Source: Alistipes sp. (GTDB lineage: Bacteria; Bacteroidota; Bacteroidia; Bacteroidales; Rikenellaceae). Taken from it: 64,000 nt of DNA. Below the pieces are notes generated by a model. It searched no databases. It had not been told where the DNA came from and saw only the letters and a list, made by a program, of their open reading frames with translations. Of this stretch, positions 51,953 to 60,874 are shown one piece after another; the stretch's first letter is position 1, and each line of letters opens with the position of its first letter. A program made the translations under genes and the position numbers. The stretch is taken from NCBI GenBank assembly GCA_021201825.1, contig JAJQED010000017.1:1-64000 (forward strand). Direction: 5' to 3'.

Positions 51953-54499
51953 TCAGACGAACAGCGACCCGACATTGTAGACCAAAAACGCGACTATCCA
52001 CGCGATAAGTGTGTTGAAAAAGAACGAGAACGCGGCCCATTTCCAACTTCCGGTCTCTTTCGCGATAGCCACCAGAGCCGCTATGCACGGGAAGTAAAGC
52101 AGTACAAAGACCAGGAACGACAGTGCCGTAAGGGGGGTAAGATCGGGTTTGCCCGTTACGGGGTCCGGGGCCGTAAGTTTTTCGGAGAGGGAGGCTGACG
52201 GATCCCCGTGGTCGGAATAGAGCACCCCGAGCGTACTTACTACGATCTCTTTGGCCGCCGCGCCCGAAATGAGCGATACGCTCAGCTTCCAATCGAAACC
52301 CAGCGGGCGCATTGCCGGCTCTATGGCCTGTCCTATCCGGCCGATATAGGAATTTTTCTGCTGGAGGTATTCTTCCAATATTTCCTCGTCCATAACAGGC
52401 TCGCCGGGCATACCGATGCGAACTACCTCAACAGGCTGTCCGCCGTCCGGAGCGAACCTTTCCCTTATCTCTTCCGCCTCCTCGTCGCTGAAACGGTAAG
52501 CCAGGTTTCGGGCTTCATGGGTCCCAGGGGCGGCCACTTCCGTGTCTTGTGCAACCGTATCGGGAGTCATTTCATACCGCGGGAAGTAACTCAGGAACCA
52601 AACTATAATGGAAGCCACGAGGATAATACCCCCCATCTTGCGCAGGTACTGTACGGCCTTGTCCCACATATGTCTTACGGTCGAACGGGCCGTGGGCATC
52701 CGGTAAGGCGGGAGTTCCATAACGAACGGGGTCTCGTCCTTATTGAAAATGAACCTGCGGAACAGGCGGGCCACAACCACGGCTACCACTATCCCCGTCA
52801 GGTAAAGCGACAGCATCACCGTCGAGCCGTGGGCAGGAAAGAACGTACCGATTATCAGCACGTAAACCGGCAGCCTCGCACTGCACGATATGAACGGGTT
52901 GACCAGGATCGTTATAAGTCGGCTGCTGTGGCTCTCGATGGTCCGGGTTGCCATAATGGCCGGCACGTTGCACCCGAACCCCATGATAAGCGGGATGAAA
53001 GACTTGCCGTGCAGGCCCATCTTGTGCATCAGCTTGTCCATAATAAACGCCGCACGGGCCATATATCCCGAGTCCTCCATAAAGGAGATGAACAGGTACA
53101 GGATCAGGATATTGGGCAGGAAGACGATCACACCGCCCACTCCGCCGAGGATACCGTCGGCGATCAGGTCCTTGAGCATCCCGTCGTGCATGATGCCCCC
53201 GATCCAGTCCCCGAGGGCGGCCACCCCGTCCTCGATCCACTCCATCGGGTAGGCCCCGAGTTTGAACGTGGCTTCGAACATCAGCCACATGATGAAAATG
53301 AATATCGGGAAGCCGAACAGCTTGTGCGTGACGAAAGAATCGATAATGGCCGTGGTCTGCACCTCGTCCTTAACGGTCGGGGTATAAGTTTCTTTCAGCG
53401 CGCCGGAAATAAAGCCGTACTTGTCGTTTGCGATGGCGGTCTCGAAATCTTCCCCGAGTTGGTTCTCCACGTCTTTGAGCAAGCGGTCGCGGATTGTGAG
53501 CCACTCCCCGTAGTTGGGGTTTCCGGCGAGGGTTCGTTCCGTTTCGGCGTCTTTTTCCAGCAGGCGGATAGCGGCATAGCGGGTCGAGAATTGCTCCAGT
53601 ACGCTCCCCTCCGATTTAAGCGCCCGCTCCATCGCTTCGATAGCCTTTTCGACCTCCGTATTATGGGTGATATGGATATGCTTGACCTGAGGGTCACGGT
53701 TCTCATAGACATCGATCACCCGGTCGAACAACTCCACGATGCCTTTGCCGGTGCGCGAAACGGTCGGCACCACCGGCATCCCGAGCATGTCTCCCAGATG
53801 GTTATAATCCAGCCCGGCCCCGCTCTTTTCCAGCTCGTCGTACATGTTGAGGGCCATGACCATGGTACAGTCCATGTCGATCAGCTCCGTTGTCAGGTAG
53901 AGGTTCCTCTCGAGGTTCGAAGCGGCCACGACGTTTATTACAACGTCGGGAGTATTATCGTACAGGTGCCTCCGGACATAGAGTTCCTCGGGCGAGTAGG
54001 CAGAGAGGGCATAGGTGCCCGGCAGGTCGTATATTTCGAAGCGGTAACCCTTATGGGTGAACGCGCCGCGTTTGGCGTCGACCGTTACCCCGCCATAATT
54101 CCCGACATGTTCATGGCGGCCGGAAGCGGCGTTGAACAGCGAGGTTTTGCCGCTGTTAGGGTTGCCCATAAGGGCGACATGGATCACCCTCTTGCGCGAG
54201 GTGATTACCTGGTGGAAATCATGCTCGACCACCTCCCCACCCCCGTCACGGGAACCGGCCAGGCGGCGGGCCTCCTCCTCGGTGATAACCTCCACCATCG
54301 CCGCCTCGCTGCGCCGCAGGGAAACCTCGTAGTCCATTATTTTATACTTGACAGGGTCACGCAGGGGGGCGTCCAGCACCACCGACACCGTTTTGCCGTG
54401 TACGAACCCCATCTCCATGATCCGGCGGCGGAACGCCCCGTGGCCCAATACCTTGATCACCACGGCGCTCTGGCCGGGTTGTAGTTCCGATAGACGCAT
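51953..54499 (-). CDS. feoB: Ferrous iron transporter FeoB with fused N-terminal FeoA domain
   Basis: An 848-aa inner-membrane Fe(II) importer. Residues 1-75 are a FeoA-type SH3 domain (MRLSELQPGQSAVVIKVLG, MEMGFVHGKTV). The G domain follows: G1 GNPNSGKTSLFN, G2 NYGGVTVDAK, G3 DLPGTYAL and G4-like ALNMYDE. The membrane part has the Gate motifs SCSARLPVYVLIIG and GFGCNVPAIMATR. A linker of about 80 residues lies between helices. FeoA-FeoB fusions are known in Bacteroidota. Its operon also encodes the Cys-rich microprotein, probably from a promoter ending 20 bases upstream. Confidence 0.96.
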   Translation of the reverse strand: MRLSELQPGQSAVVIKVLGHGAFRRRIMEMGFVHGKTVSVVLDAPLRDPVKYKIMDYEVSLRRSEAAMVEVITEEEARRLAGSRDGGGEVVEHDFHQVITSRKRVIHVALMGNPNSGKTSLFNAASGRHEHVGNYGGVTVDAKRGAFTHKGYRFEIYDLPGTYALSAYSPEELYVRRHLYDNTPDVVINVVAASNLERNLYLTTELIDMDCTMVMALNMYDELEKSGAGLDYNHLGDMLGMPVVPTVSRTGKGIVELFDRVIDVYENRDPQVKHIHITHNTEVEKAIEAMERALKSEGSVLEQFSTRYAAIRLLEKDAETERTLAGNPNYGEWLTIRDRLLKDVENQLGEDFETAIANDKYGFISGALKETYTPTVKDEVQTTAIIDSFVTHKLFGFPIFIFIMWLMFEATFKLGAYPMEWIEDGVAALGDWIGGIMHDGMLKDLIADGILGGVGGVIVFLPNILILYLFISFMEDSGYMARAAFIMDKLMHKMGLHGKSFIPLIMGFGCNVPAIMATRTIESHSSRLITILVNPFISCSARLPVYVLIIGTFFPAHGSTVMLSLYLTGIVVAVVVARLFRRFIFNKDETPFVMELPPYRMPTARSTVRHMWDKAVQYLRKMGGIILVASIIVWFLSYFPRYEMTPDTVAQDTEVAAPGTHEARNLAYRFSDEEAEEIRERFAPDGGQPVEVVRIGMPGEPVMDEEILEEYLQQKNSYIGRIGQAIEPAMRPLGFDWKLSVSLISGAAAKEIVVSTLGVLYSDHGDPSASLSEKLTAPDPVTGKPDLTPLTALSFLVFVLLYFPCIAALVAIAKETGSWKWAAFSFFFNTLIAWIVAFLVYNVGSLFV

Positions 54500-54518
54500 T
54501 TGAGACTCTTTAAGGCTT

Positions 54519-54550
54519 CAAATATCGCCAAAAGGTATATCTTTAACAAA
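54519..54550 (-). promoter_or_regulatory. Candidate feoB promoter
   Basis: On the minus strand TTTG (54547-54550) and GATATTTG (54519-54526) are 20 bases apart. The -7 box differs from TAnnTTTG at its first base. It ends about 20 bases before the ATG, leaving a very short leader. No clear Fur box was identified. Confidence 0.4.
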
Positions 54551-54766
54551 AACCGCTAACCGCTTATGATTACCCCGTACGGTAAAAATAACCATTAATG
54601 GGCACCTTACGGGTCAGCCGGAGCTCGGTCTTTACATTTTTGGGGTACTGACCGTACCGTTTACGGATATTATATATATCCGTTTGTTTTACGGCCCGGT
54701 TATTCCATTCGGCATAAGCCATCGCGGATATTTGGGCCGGTCGGTTCCGGCGATCTATCGAAATAC

Positions 54767-54798
54767 TCAAAAAAACAATGCCCGCCGAACGGCAGGCA
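54767..54798 (-). terminator. Terminator of the copper-binding protein gene
   Basis: On the minus strand TGCCTGCCG-TT-CGGCGGGCA (one T-G wobble pair) is followed by TTGTTTTTTTG, 27 bases after the stop. Confidence 0.85.
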
Positions 54799-54824
54799 CT
54801 GAAATACGTGCATTACCCGAAATG

Positions 54825-55214
54825 TCAACAGTTCGGTGAATTCTCCTGCCGGCGCTGTTCGTGCGCCCGGGCATGGGCCTCGATGAACGCGTCGCATTTC
54901 CCGGCGCAATCCCTGCAGGCCTCGGCACACCGCTGGCAATGGTCTTCCTGGAATTTACCGCACTCCTCGGCACAACCCAGACAGATGTTCTTACACAACA
55001 TCAGGACCTCGCGTTTGAACCTGGACCGCTTATATAGGAATTTCATGGCAAAGGAACAGGCTTCGATACAGTCCTTGTCCAGTCGTATGCAATCGGCCAT
55101 CATCTTTACGTTCTCCTCCGTCAGGCAGCTTGTGAAACAGTGGTTACACCTGTGAATACATTCGGTAAGGGCCTCCCGAAGTTCGTGGACGGCCTTTTTA
55201 ACTTCTTCGTTCAT
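54825..55214 (-). CDS. Four-helix-bundle copper-binding protein (DUF326, Csp-like)
   Basis: A 129-aa cytosolic protein with 17 cysteines spaced for inward-facing helices (ECIHRCNHCFTSC, ADCIRLDKDCIEAC, LCKNICLGCAEEC, HCQRCAEACRDCAGKC). DUF326/Csp proteins store Cu(I) in the core of a tetrameric four-helix bundle. There is no signal peptide, so it is the cytosolic Csp3-like form. It is monocistronic, with its own terminator, and lies beside the iron transporter but is not co-transcribed with it. The family call is secure; copper as the native metal is inferred from characterised homologues. Confidence 0.92.
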   Translation of the reverse strand: MNEEVKKAVHELREALTECIHRCNHCFTSCLTEENVKMMADCIRLDKDCIEACSFAMKFLYKRSRFKREVLMLCKNICLGCAEECGKFQEDHCQRCAEACRDCAGKCDAFIEAHARAHEQRRQENSPNC

Positions 55215-55277
55215 AATTTCCGGTTTAATGGTTTTATGAACGGGAAGCGTGCAAAAAAGATACCGGATAACCGTGGG

Positions 55278-56684
55278 CTATATCTTGATCCGGGGTTTGT
55301 ACATATCTGCGGCAGTCAGCCCGCACTCCTTTTTCATCCGGATGCCGTATTCCAGTCCGCTTACCTCCGGGACCACATTGTTGGTCCCGAACGTGAATTT
55401 AACCCCGGCCTGCTTGGCCCGCAGGATAATAGCCTTGTTCGGTATTTGGTACAGTTCGTTTATCTCCAGCGCCTTACCGCTCGCGGCAAGGGCGGTAACG
55501 AACCGGTCTATCCGTGCATCGGTCCAGAAGTAATCGTAGCGTTCGTCCATGGGTGAGGGAAGGAAACACGGGTTGACATAAATATCGACCGGTTCCTGCA
55601 ACACCTCACAGATCTTATCGACTATCAGGTCCATATACTGCTGTTCATCCTCGATCCAGGTCTCCTCGGGGATCCACAATCTCGTGCGGCGCCCCTTATT
55701 GTCGGTGAAAGTCAGGGCGTCCGTAAATACGTAATCGAATTCCGCCCGGACTTCGGGAGAGAACGTGGTAATCCACTCCCTCCCCTCGGCCTGCATGGCA
55801 AGGATGAACGGCTCCATGCGCATCGTATCGAGGAAATCCCGGACCTCATTGTCGTTGGTAATTGTAAAACCGACACCGCAGTTGGGCGCGATGGCATAAT
55901 TGATACCCAGCCGGCGGGACTGTATGGCCGCCTCTTCCTTGGTAAGACCGCCTTTGAGGTGTACATGGTAATCGAGCACGGGGAAATCCTCCTGGTGCAG
56001 GCGGATGATCTCGTCCGTTTGTTCGTCGATGGGCCGGCTGAATGCGGGACGATTCGAGAAGATCACGTCATCCCCGGCGGGAACTTCGACGGTCATATTG
56101 CGGAGCAGTATTTCGCCCCCAGAATCCTGAACAACGGCGAACGTACCGTTCGACAGTACTTTGCCGGCATTTTCTGCCGTGCGGTAAGGGGCGGACGGTT
56201 CTATATATTCGACCACCGGCTCCCCGTTCACCTCTACCCGTATATAATCGCCGGACACTTTGATAGTGAGCGAGAACCACTCCCCGTCGCGAACGAAACT
56301 TTTGGTAAGATTGCGTACGGACACCAGGCTGCCGGTCTTCCGCCACCAAACCGGGGCTTCGGGATCATTATCTATGGCAACGGCGTAGCCTTTACCGTCC
56401 ACACCGTCCGCATGGAACAGTATACGGCCCGTAGCTCCACCGATAGTCATAATTTCGGTGTGCAACAGGAAATCGGTATAGTCACCGTCCTGCAGGACGG
56501 CAGATGACCCGTCGCCCGCAAGGGTAAGTATTCCATCTTCTATACCGTAATTTCCCGCCATGTCGGTAATTTGCCATAGGGACCGGCTGTCGTCGCTCAA
56601 CAGTTTGCGCGGTTTGTCCTGCCCGGTGCAGGCGAACAGCAACAATAAGATAGTTGCCGTAAGTATCAGTTCGAGTCTTTTCAT
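55278..56684 (-). CDS. Lipoprotein fusing a DUF1080 domain to a PHP/amidohydrolase-like domain
   Basis: A 468-aa secreted protein with lipobox ILLLLFAC. Residues about 30-205 form a DUF1080/laminin-G-like jellyroll: LWQITDMAGNYGIEDGILTL, DFLLHTEIM, ATGRILFHADGV, WFSLTIKVSGDYIRVEVNG. This is the 3-keto-disaccharide-hydrolase family fold. Residues about 235-468 contain VLDYHVHLKGGLTKEEA, a metal-binding HxH motif of PHP or amidohydrolase barrels, with LGINYAIAPNCG and VKFTFGTNNVVPE. Domain joining and position beside a DUF1080 locus suggest a two-step surface enzyme. It may alternatively be a PHP phosphoesterase with a carbohydrate-binding jellyroll. The substrate is unknown. Confidence 0.8.
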   Translation of the reverse strand: MKRLELILTATILLLLFACTGQDKPRKLLSDDSRSLWQITDMAGNYGIEDGILTLAGDGSSAVLQDGDYTDFLLHTEIMTIGGATGRILFHADGVDGKGYAVAIDNDPEAPVWWRKTGSLVSVRNLTKSFVRDGEWFSLTIKVSGDYIRVEVNGEPVVEYIEPSAPYRTAENAGKVLSNGTFAVVQDSGGEILLRNMTVEVPAGDDVIFSNRPAFSRPIDEQTDEIIRLHQEDFPVLDYHVHLKGGLTKEEAAIQSRRLGINYAIAPNCGVGFTITNDNEVRDFLDTMRMEPFILAMQAEGREWITTFSPEVRAEFDYVFTDALTFTDNKGRRTRLWIPEETWIEDEQQYMDLIVDKICEVLQEPVDIYVNPCFLPSPMDERYDYFWTDARIDRFVTALAASGKALEINELYQIPNKAIILRAKQAGVKFTFGTNNVVPEVSGLEYGIRMKKECGLTAADMYKPRIKI

Positions 56685-56791
56685 TTTATCGGGTTTTATC
56701 AGGTGCTAAATTAGCGAATTGTATTAAAATAACCCGGTGCGTTAAATTTTTGTCCCGTCCCCTGCCCCGGCGGGATACGGCGGCGGACCGA

Positions 56792-56823
56792 TTTGTATAT
56801 AAAAGAAAAAATTTATACTTTTA
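56792..56823 (+). promoter_or_regulatory. Candidate promoter of the 3-keto-glycoside operon
   Basis: TTTG (56792-56795) and TACTTTTA (56816-56823) are separated by 20 bases. The -7 box differs from TAnnTTTG only in its last base. The leader to the ATG at 56898 is about 70 bases. Confidence 0.45.
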
Positions 56824-56897
56824 ACGTCGCTCAAACCAACTTCCTGGAGTCTGGAATTTAACTATTACGAATCTTAAAACAATTATGCACAGAACGC

Positions 56898-57779
56898 ATG
56901 GACAGACGAGATTTTCTTAAAAAAAGTGCGTTGGCTGCCGCAGGTGCGGTTGCCGGCGGCTCGGTATTGTCATCCCTGCTCGGTCTGGGTGGCTGTACCG
57001 AGAAAGGCCGCCCGGTGAAGCGCATCGGCCTGCAGCTTTACTCCCTCAGGGAAGCTATGGGTACCGACCCCGAGGGGACACTCAAACTTATTTCCGAAAT
57101 GGGGTATAACGAGCTGGAAACGGCTTCGTACCGCGACGGCAAATTCTACGGGTACGACCCGAAAGAATTCCGCAAGATCGCGGCAGACCTGGGGATGAGC
57201 GTTTCGAGCGCGCACCTCGGCCGGGGGTACAACCCGGACGAAGAGGAGCAGATCATGGCATGGTGGGACCAGGCCCTGGACGCACAGGCGGAAGTTGGAG
57301 CGAGGTACACGATCGTACCGGGCATCGGACTGGGAGAGACCCTGGACGATGTTAAATTGATAGCCGATTATTTCAACCGTATCGGTGAAATGGCCAACCA
57401 AAGGGACCAGATGTTCGGTTTCCATAACCACAGCGGCGAGTTCCAGGAGCGGGACGGCCACGTGATCATGGACTACCTGATCGAGAACACCGACCCGGAC
57501 AAGGTGAATTACCAGCTGGACGTTTACTGGGCGAATATGGGCAACCATGACCCGGTAGCCTATATCAACAAGTATGCGGGCAGGTTCCCTACCCTGCATA
57601 TCAAGGACCAGTCCATTATCGGCGAGAGCGGCGACCTGGATTTCGAGGCCATATTCAAAGCGGGATATGCACAGGGCATGAAAGATTTCTATGTGGAAGT
57701 CGAGGAATATACCCTGCCTCCCGAAATCTGTGTGCAGAAGAGCTACGACTACCTGTACAACGCCGACTTTGTTAAATAA
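56898..57779 (+). CDS. Tat-exported sugar phosphate isomerase/epimerase-family protein
   Basis: A 293-aa TIM barrel of the xylose-isomerase-like/IolE family. The Tat signal is MDRRDFLKKSALAAAGAV, possibly lipidated at GLGGC. Barrel motifs are IGLQLYSLREAMG, YNELETASYRDGKFYG, then MFGFHNHSGEFQ with metal-site residues, VNYQLDVYWANMGNHDP, and FPTLHIKDQS. Exported members in Bacteroidota loci with Gfo/Idh and DUF1080 proteins act on oxidised glycosides as epimerases or lyases. The phosphate-sugar name is misleading for a periplasmic protein. It heads a three-gene operon. Confidence 0.88.
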   Translation: MDRRDFLKKSALAAAGAVAGGSVLSSLLGLGGCTEKGRPVKRIGLQLYSLREAMGTDPEGTLKLISEMGYNELETASYRDGKFYGYDPKEFRKIAADLGMSVSSAHLGRGYNPDEEEQIMAWWDQALDAQAEVGARYTIVPGIGLGETLDDVKLIADYFNRIGEMANQRDQMFGFHNHSGEFQERDGHVIMDYLIENTDPDKVNYQLDVYWANMGNHDPVAYINKYAGRFPTLHIKDQSIIGESGDLDFEAIFKAGYAQGMKDFYVEVEEYTLPPEICVQKSYDYLYNADFVK

Positions 57780-57812
57780 AACGAACCTAAAACTTAAAAA
57801 ATCGAATATACC

Positions 57813-59291
57813 ATGTCAGGTAAAAAAATATCAAGGAGGGAATTTCTTACTCGGGGTGCGGCGGGCCTTGCCGCTTTCACTGTGGTTCCGAGTTCGGTGC
57901 TCGGCAAGGCGGCGGGACAGACCGCCCCGTCGGATAAGCTTAATATCGCCGGTGTAGGTGTCGGCGGCCGTGGCGGCGCCGTTATACGTGCTATGGAGAG
58001 CCAGAACATCGTCGGCCTTTGCGACGTTGACTGGAAATATTCCAAAGGGCTTTTCGACCGTTACCCGGATGCCAAGAAATACTGGGACTACCGCAAGATG
58101 TTCGACGAAATTGGTAAATCCATCGATGCAGTGGTTGTCGGCACGGCGGACCATACCCACGCTATCGTTTCGGCCGACGCCATGACGATGGGTAAACACG
58201 TATATTGCGAAAAACCGCTCACGCACAGCGTTTACGAATCCCGCCTGCTCACCAAACTCGCCGCAAAACACCAGGTGGCAACCCAAATGGGTAACCAGGG
58301 TGCTTCCGGCGAAGGGGTACGCAAAGTTTGCGACTGGATATGGAACGGCGAGATCGGAGAGGTTACTAAAGTGGAAGCGTTCACCGACCGCCCCATCTGG
58401 CCGCAGGGCCTTATGCGTCCCGAAAAAGTGGACCCCATTCCCGATACTCTCGACTGGGACCTGTTTATCGGTCCGGCCCCGATGAGGCCTTTCAACCATA
58501 TCTACTCCCCGTGGAACTGGCGCGGATGGTGGGACTTCGGGACCGGCGCGCTCGGCGATATGGCCTGCCATATCCTGCACCCGGTATTCAAAGGCCTGGC
58601 ACTGGGATACCCGACCAAGGCCCAGGGAAGCTCGACCCCGCTGCTGACCGAATGCGCCCCGAACGCCCAGATGGTAAAACTGACGTTCCCCGCACGCGGC
58701 AAAAAATACAGCGTGAAACTTCCCGAGGTGGACGTTTACTGGTATGACGGCGGGCTGCAGCCCCCGCGTCCGGCAGGGGTGCCCGACGGCAAGAACCTGA
58801 ACGATCAGGGCGGCGGCGTTATATTCCATGGCACGAAAGACACGCTTATTTGCGGTTGCTACGGCGTTAACCCGTGGCTGGTTTCGGGACGCAATCCCAA
58901 GGTTCCCGAACGTACCCGCGAAGTGCCGGATGACAATCACTACCTCGATTTCGTACGTGCATGTAAAGAGAGCCCAGAGAACCGTGTCCTCACGGCTTCG
59001 GACTTCTCGGAAGCAGGTCCGTTCAACGAAATGGTTGTAATGGGTGTGCTGGCCGTACGCCTGCAGGGCCTGAACAAGACCCTCGAATGGGACGGCGAGA
59101 ACATGCAGTTCACCAACATCAGCGACACCGACGAGCTGAGGATAATGATCGAGGACGGCTTCAGCATCAAGGACGGCCACCCGACTTTCAACAAGGTATG
59201 GACCGAGCCGTTCAACGCCAAGCAGTTCGCCAACGAGCTGATCAAGCACAACTACAGGGAAGGCTGGAAACTGGCCGATATGCCTAAATAG
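57813..59291 (+). CDS. Tat-exported Gfo/Idh/MocA oxidoreductase (probable glycoside 3-dehydrogenase)
   Basis: A 492-aa protein with Tat signal ISRREFLTRGAAGLAAFTV. The Rossmann motif is AGVGVGGRGGAVI, followed by KHVYCEKPLTHSVYE (EKP motif). The active-site and family motifs are WNWRGWWDFGTGALGDMACHI and the C-terminal NHYLDFVRACKESPE. It is a paralogue of the enzyme at 36.2 kb. Followed by a DUF1080 protein and preceded by an isomerase, it likely oxidises C3 of glycosides, so that the DUF1080 enzyme can cleave the 3-keto product. The reaction is inferred from family and locus. It starts 33 bases after the isomerase. Confidence 0.92.
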   Translation: MSGKKISRREFLTRGAAGLAAFTVVPSSVLGKAAGQTAPSDKLNIAGVGVGGRGGAVIRAMESQNIVGLCDVDWKYSKGLFDRYPDAKKYWDYRKMFDEIGKSIDAVVVGTADHTHAIVSADAMTMGKHVYCEKPLTHSVYESRLLTKLAAKHQVATQMGNQGASGEGVRKVCDWIWNGEIGEVTKVEAFTDRPIWPQGLMRPEKVDPIPDTLDWDLFIGPAPMRPFNHIYSPWNWRGWWDFGTGALGDMACHILHPVFKGLALGYPTKAQGSSTPLLTECAPNAQMVKLTFPARGKKYSVKLPEVDVYWYDGGLQPPRPAGVPDGKNLNDQGGGVIFHGTKDTLICGCYGVNPWLVSGRNPKVPERTREVPDDNHYLDFVRACKESPENRVLTASDFSEAGPFNEMVVMGVLAVRLQGLNKTLEWDGENMQFTNISDTDELRIMIEDGFSIKDGHPTFNKVWTEPFNAKQFANELIKHNYREGWKLADMPK

Positions 59292-59384
59292 AACGAACGG
59301 GTTTCCGGTTGCGGCCGCCACGGCCGCAACCGGGCATACCGCGTAACCTTATAACTATAACAATTATAAAAACCATATTTATTT

Positions 59385-60173
59385 ATGAAAAGAACATTTC
59401 GCATTTTAGGACTGGCCACCGCATCGGTTGCGATGGTTGCCTGCCTGGGCAGGAGCGGTAATTCGGGTGCTTCGGGCGACGCGGTTGCCGACGTTGTGGA
59501 AGACGACGAAAACGTTGTGGTCCTTTTCGACGGCTCTTCGCTGGACGGATGGCGCGGCTACAACCGGGAAGATATCCCCGGACGGTGGACTATCGAAGAC
59601 GGTGCGTTGAAATTCAACGGATCGGGCGGTGGTGAAGCCCAGAGCAACGACGGCGGCGACATTATTTTCGACCGGAAATTCAAGAATTTCGAGCTTACTT
59701 TCGACTGGAAAATTTCCAAAGGGGGTAACTCCGGCGTATTCTTCTACGCCCAGGAGATCCCGGGCCAGCCGATCTATATTTCGGCTCCAGAATACCAGAT
59801 ACTGGACAACGAGAACCACCCGGATGCAAGGCTGGGGGTGAACGGCAACCGTAAATCAGCTTCGCTGTATGACATGATCCCTGCCGATCCGCAGAACGCC
59901 AAACCTTACGGCGAATGGAATACCGGCGGCATCATGGTTTACAAAGGCACTGTAGTTCACTATCAGAACGGCGAACCGGTTGTGGAATACCACCTTTGGA
60001 CCGACCAGTGGAGGGAACTTATCGACAACAGTAAGTTCAGCCAGGAAAAATGGCCTCTCGCATACGAACTGCTGGTCAACCTCGGCGGTGACGAACGCGA
60101 GGGTTATATCGGCTTCCAGGACCATGGTGACGACGTGTGGTTCAAAAACATCAAAGTTAAGATCCTCGACTAA
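59385..60173 (+). CDS. DUF1080 (3-keto-disaccharide hydrolase) lipoprotein
   Basis: A 262-aa exported protein with lipobox ATASVAMVAC. The DUF1080 domain starts VVLFDGSSLDGWRGYNRED and continues GRWTIEDGALKFNGSG, FELTFDWKISKGGNSGVFF, YQILDNENHPD and DVWFKNIKVKILD. All blocks missing from the pseudogene at 37.7 kb are present here. Members cleave 3-keto-glycosides made by an upstream dehydrogenase. It lies 93 bases after the Gfo/Idh gene and ends the operon before a terminator. Confidence 0.9.
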   Translation: MKRTFRILGLATASVAMVACLGRSGNSGASGDAVADVVEDDENVVVLFDGSSLDGWRGYNREDIPGRWTIEDGALKFNGSGGGEAQSNDGGDIIFDRKFKNFELTFDWKISKGGNSGVFFYAQEIPGQPIYISAPEYQILDNENHPDARLGVNGNRKSASLYDMIPADPQNAKPYGEWNTGGIMVYKGTVVHYQNGEPVVEYHLWTDQWRELIDNSKFSQEKWPLAYELLVNLGGDEREGYIGFQDHGDDVWFKNIKVKILD

Positions 60174-60188
60174 CCGTTTAGCGGTTAC

Positions 60189-60225
60189 AAATAAACCCTC
60201 CGGCAAAAGTCGGAGGGTTTATTTT
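60189..60225 (+). terminator. Terminator of the 3-keto-glycoside operon
   Basis: AAATAAACCCTCCG and CGGAGGGTTTATTT form a 14-bp stem with an 8-base loop, followed by more T residues, 16 bases after the DUF1080 stop. Confidence 0.88.
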
Positions 60226-60288
60226 TGGGATGTATGGAAATTATATGACAGGTTATTTTTACCTTCCGGGACGAAAAATTTTCAGGGG

Positions 60289-60858
60289 ATGGCATCGGGA
60301 ATATTAGTGAACCCTTTCAAAAAGATTTCAGGTTTTCGGGCCCTGCTGGTGGGCATGGCGTTTGTCACGGCTACGGCGGTAACCGGTTATTTATGCGGGA
60401 CGGTGTTTGCAGGAAGTTTCCAGGTCAGGTTCATTACGGGGATTACTTTACCGGCCGCCCTCTTATGTCATTTCGGGAGCATTGCCGTTTTGATCTCAAT
60501 CGGGTATACCGTTGCTTTAATTTTGGATAAAAAAATACGGTTCACCGGCCTGGTCGGTGCCATGGCACTATCGCGGTACCCGTATTTACTGGCGGTAACA
60601 CCCGGATTTTTCATACATTCCCGTGAAACGGCGGCGGACGGGAGCATTTTCGAAGCGGCTTTTGATATCGGCCGGATCAGCATGATCATCCTGGCAGGGA
60701 TAATTATGATGGCCGCAGCCTTGTTTGCAACTTACCTTTTGTTCCGGGGATACCGCTACACGACCGGACTAAAAGGCTCCCGGTTGGTTTTCTCATTTGC
60801 CGTTATACTCGTGGCGTCCGAGGTTGTGTGCCGGGTACTGGGAATGGCCGTAATTTAA
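60289..60858 (+). CDS. Yip1-like integral membrane protein
   Basis: A 189-aa protein with about five transmembrane helices (starting ALLVGMAFVTATAVTGYL). MASGILVNPFKKI and the later pattern LSRYPYLLAVTPGFF resemble Yip1-family bacterial membrane proteins. The ORF track extends it to 59980 in frame, but that part lies inside the DUF1080 gene and its terminator, so the ATG at 60289 is used. No function is known. It is convergent with the TIGR03915 gene. Confidence 0.7.
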   Translation: MASGILVNPFKKISGFRALLVGMAFVTATAVTGYLCGTVFAGSFQVRFITGITLPAALLCHFGSIAVLISIGYTVALILDKKIRFTGLVGAMALSRYPYLLAVTPGFFIHSRETAADGSIFEAAFDIGRISMIILAGIIMMAAALFATYLLFRGYRYTTGLKGSRLVFSFAVILVASEVVCRVLGMAVI

Positions 60859-60874
60859 ATCCCTGACAGCCACT

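Larger units (their letters stand above)
54500..54824. other. Intergenic region between feoB and the copper-binding protein gene
   Basis: No gene is supported in these 325 bases. It holds the feoB promoter near the left end and the terminator of the upstream DUF326 gene at the right. The 66-aa ORF at 54570-54770 lacks recognisable features. Confidence 0.6.

Noticed and set aside
52208-54484. 758-aa plus-strand ORF
   Set aside because: It lies exactly antisense to feoB and is a shadow of its codon bias; it has no recognisable motifs.
54570-54770. 66-aa minus-strand ORF between feoB and the copper-binding gene
   Set aside because: Low-complexity basic sequence with no family signature, overlapping regulatory and terminator space.
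57831-59321. 496-aa minus-strand ORF
   Set aside because: Antisense to the Gfo/Idh gene, whose family motifs are clear on the plus strand.
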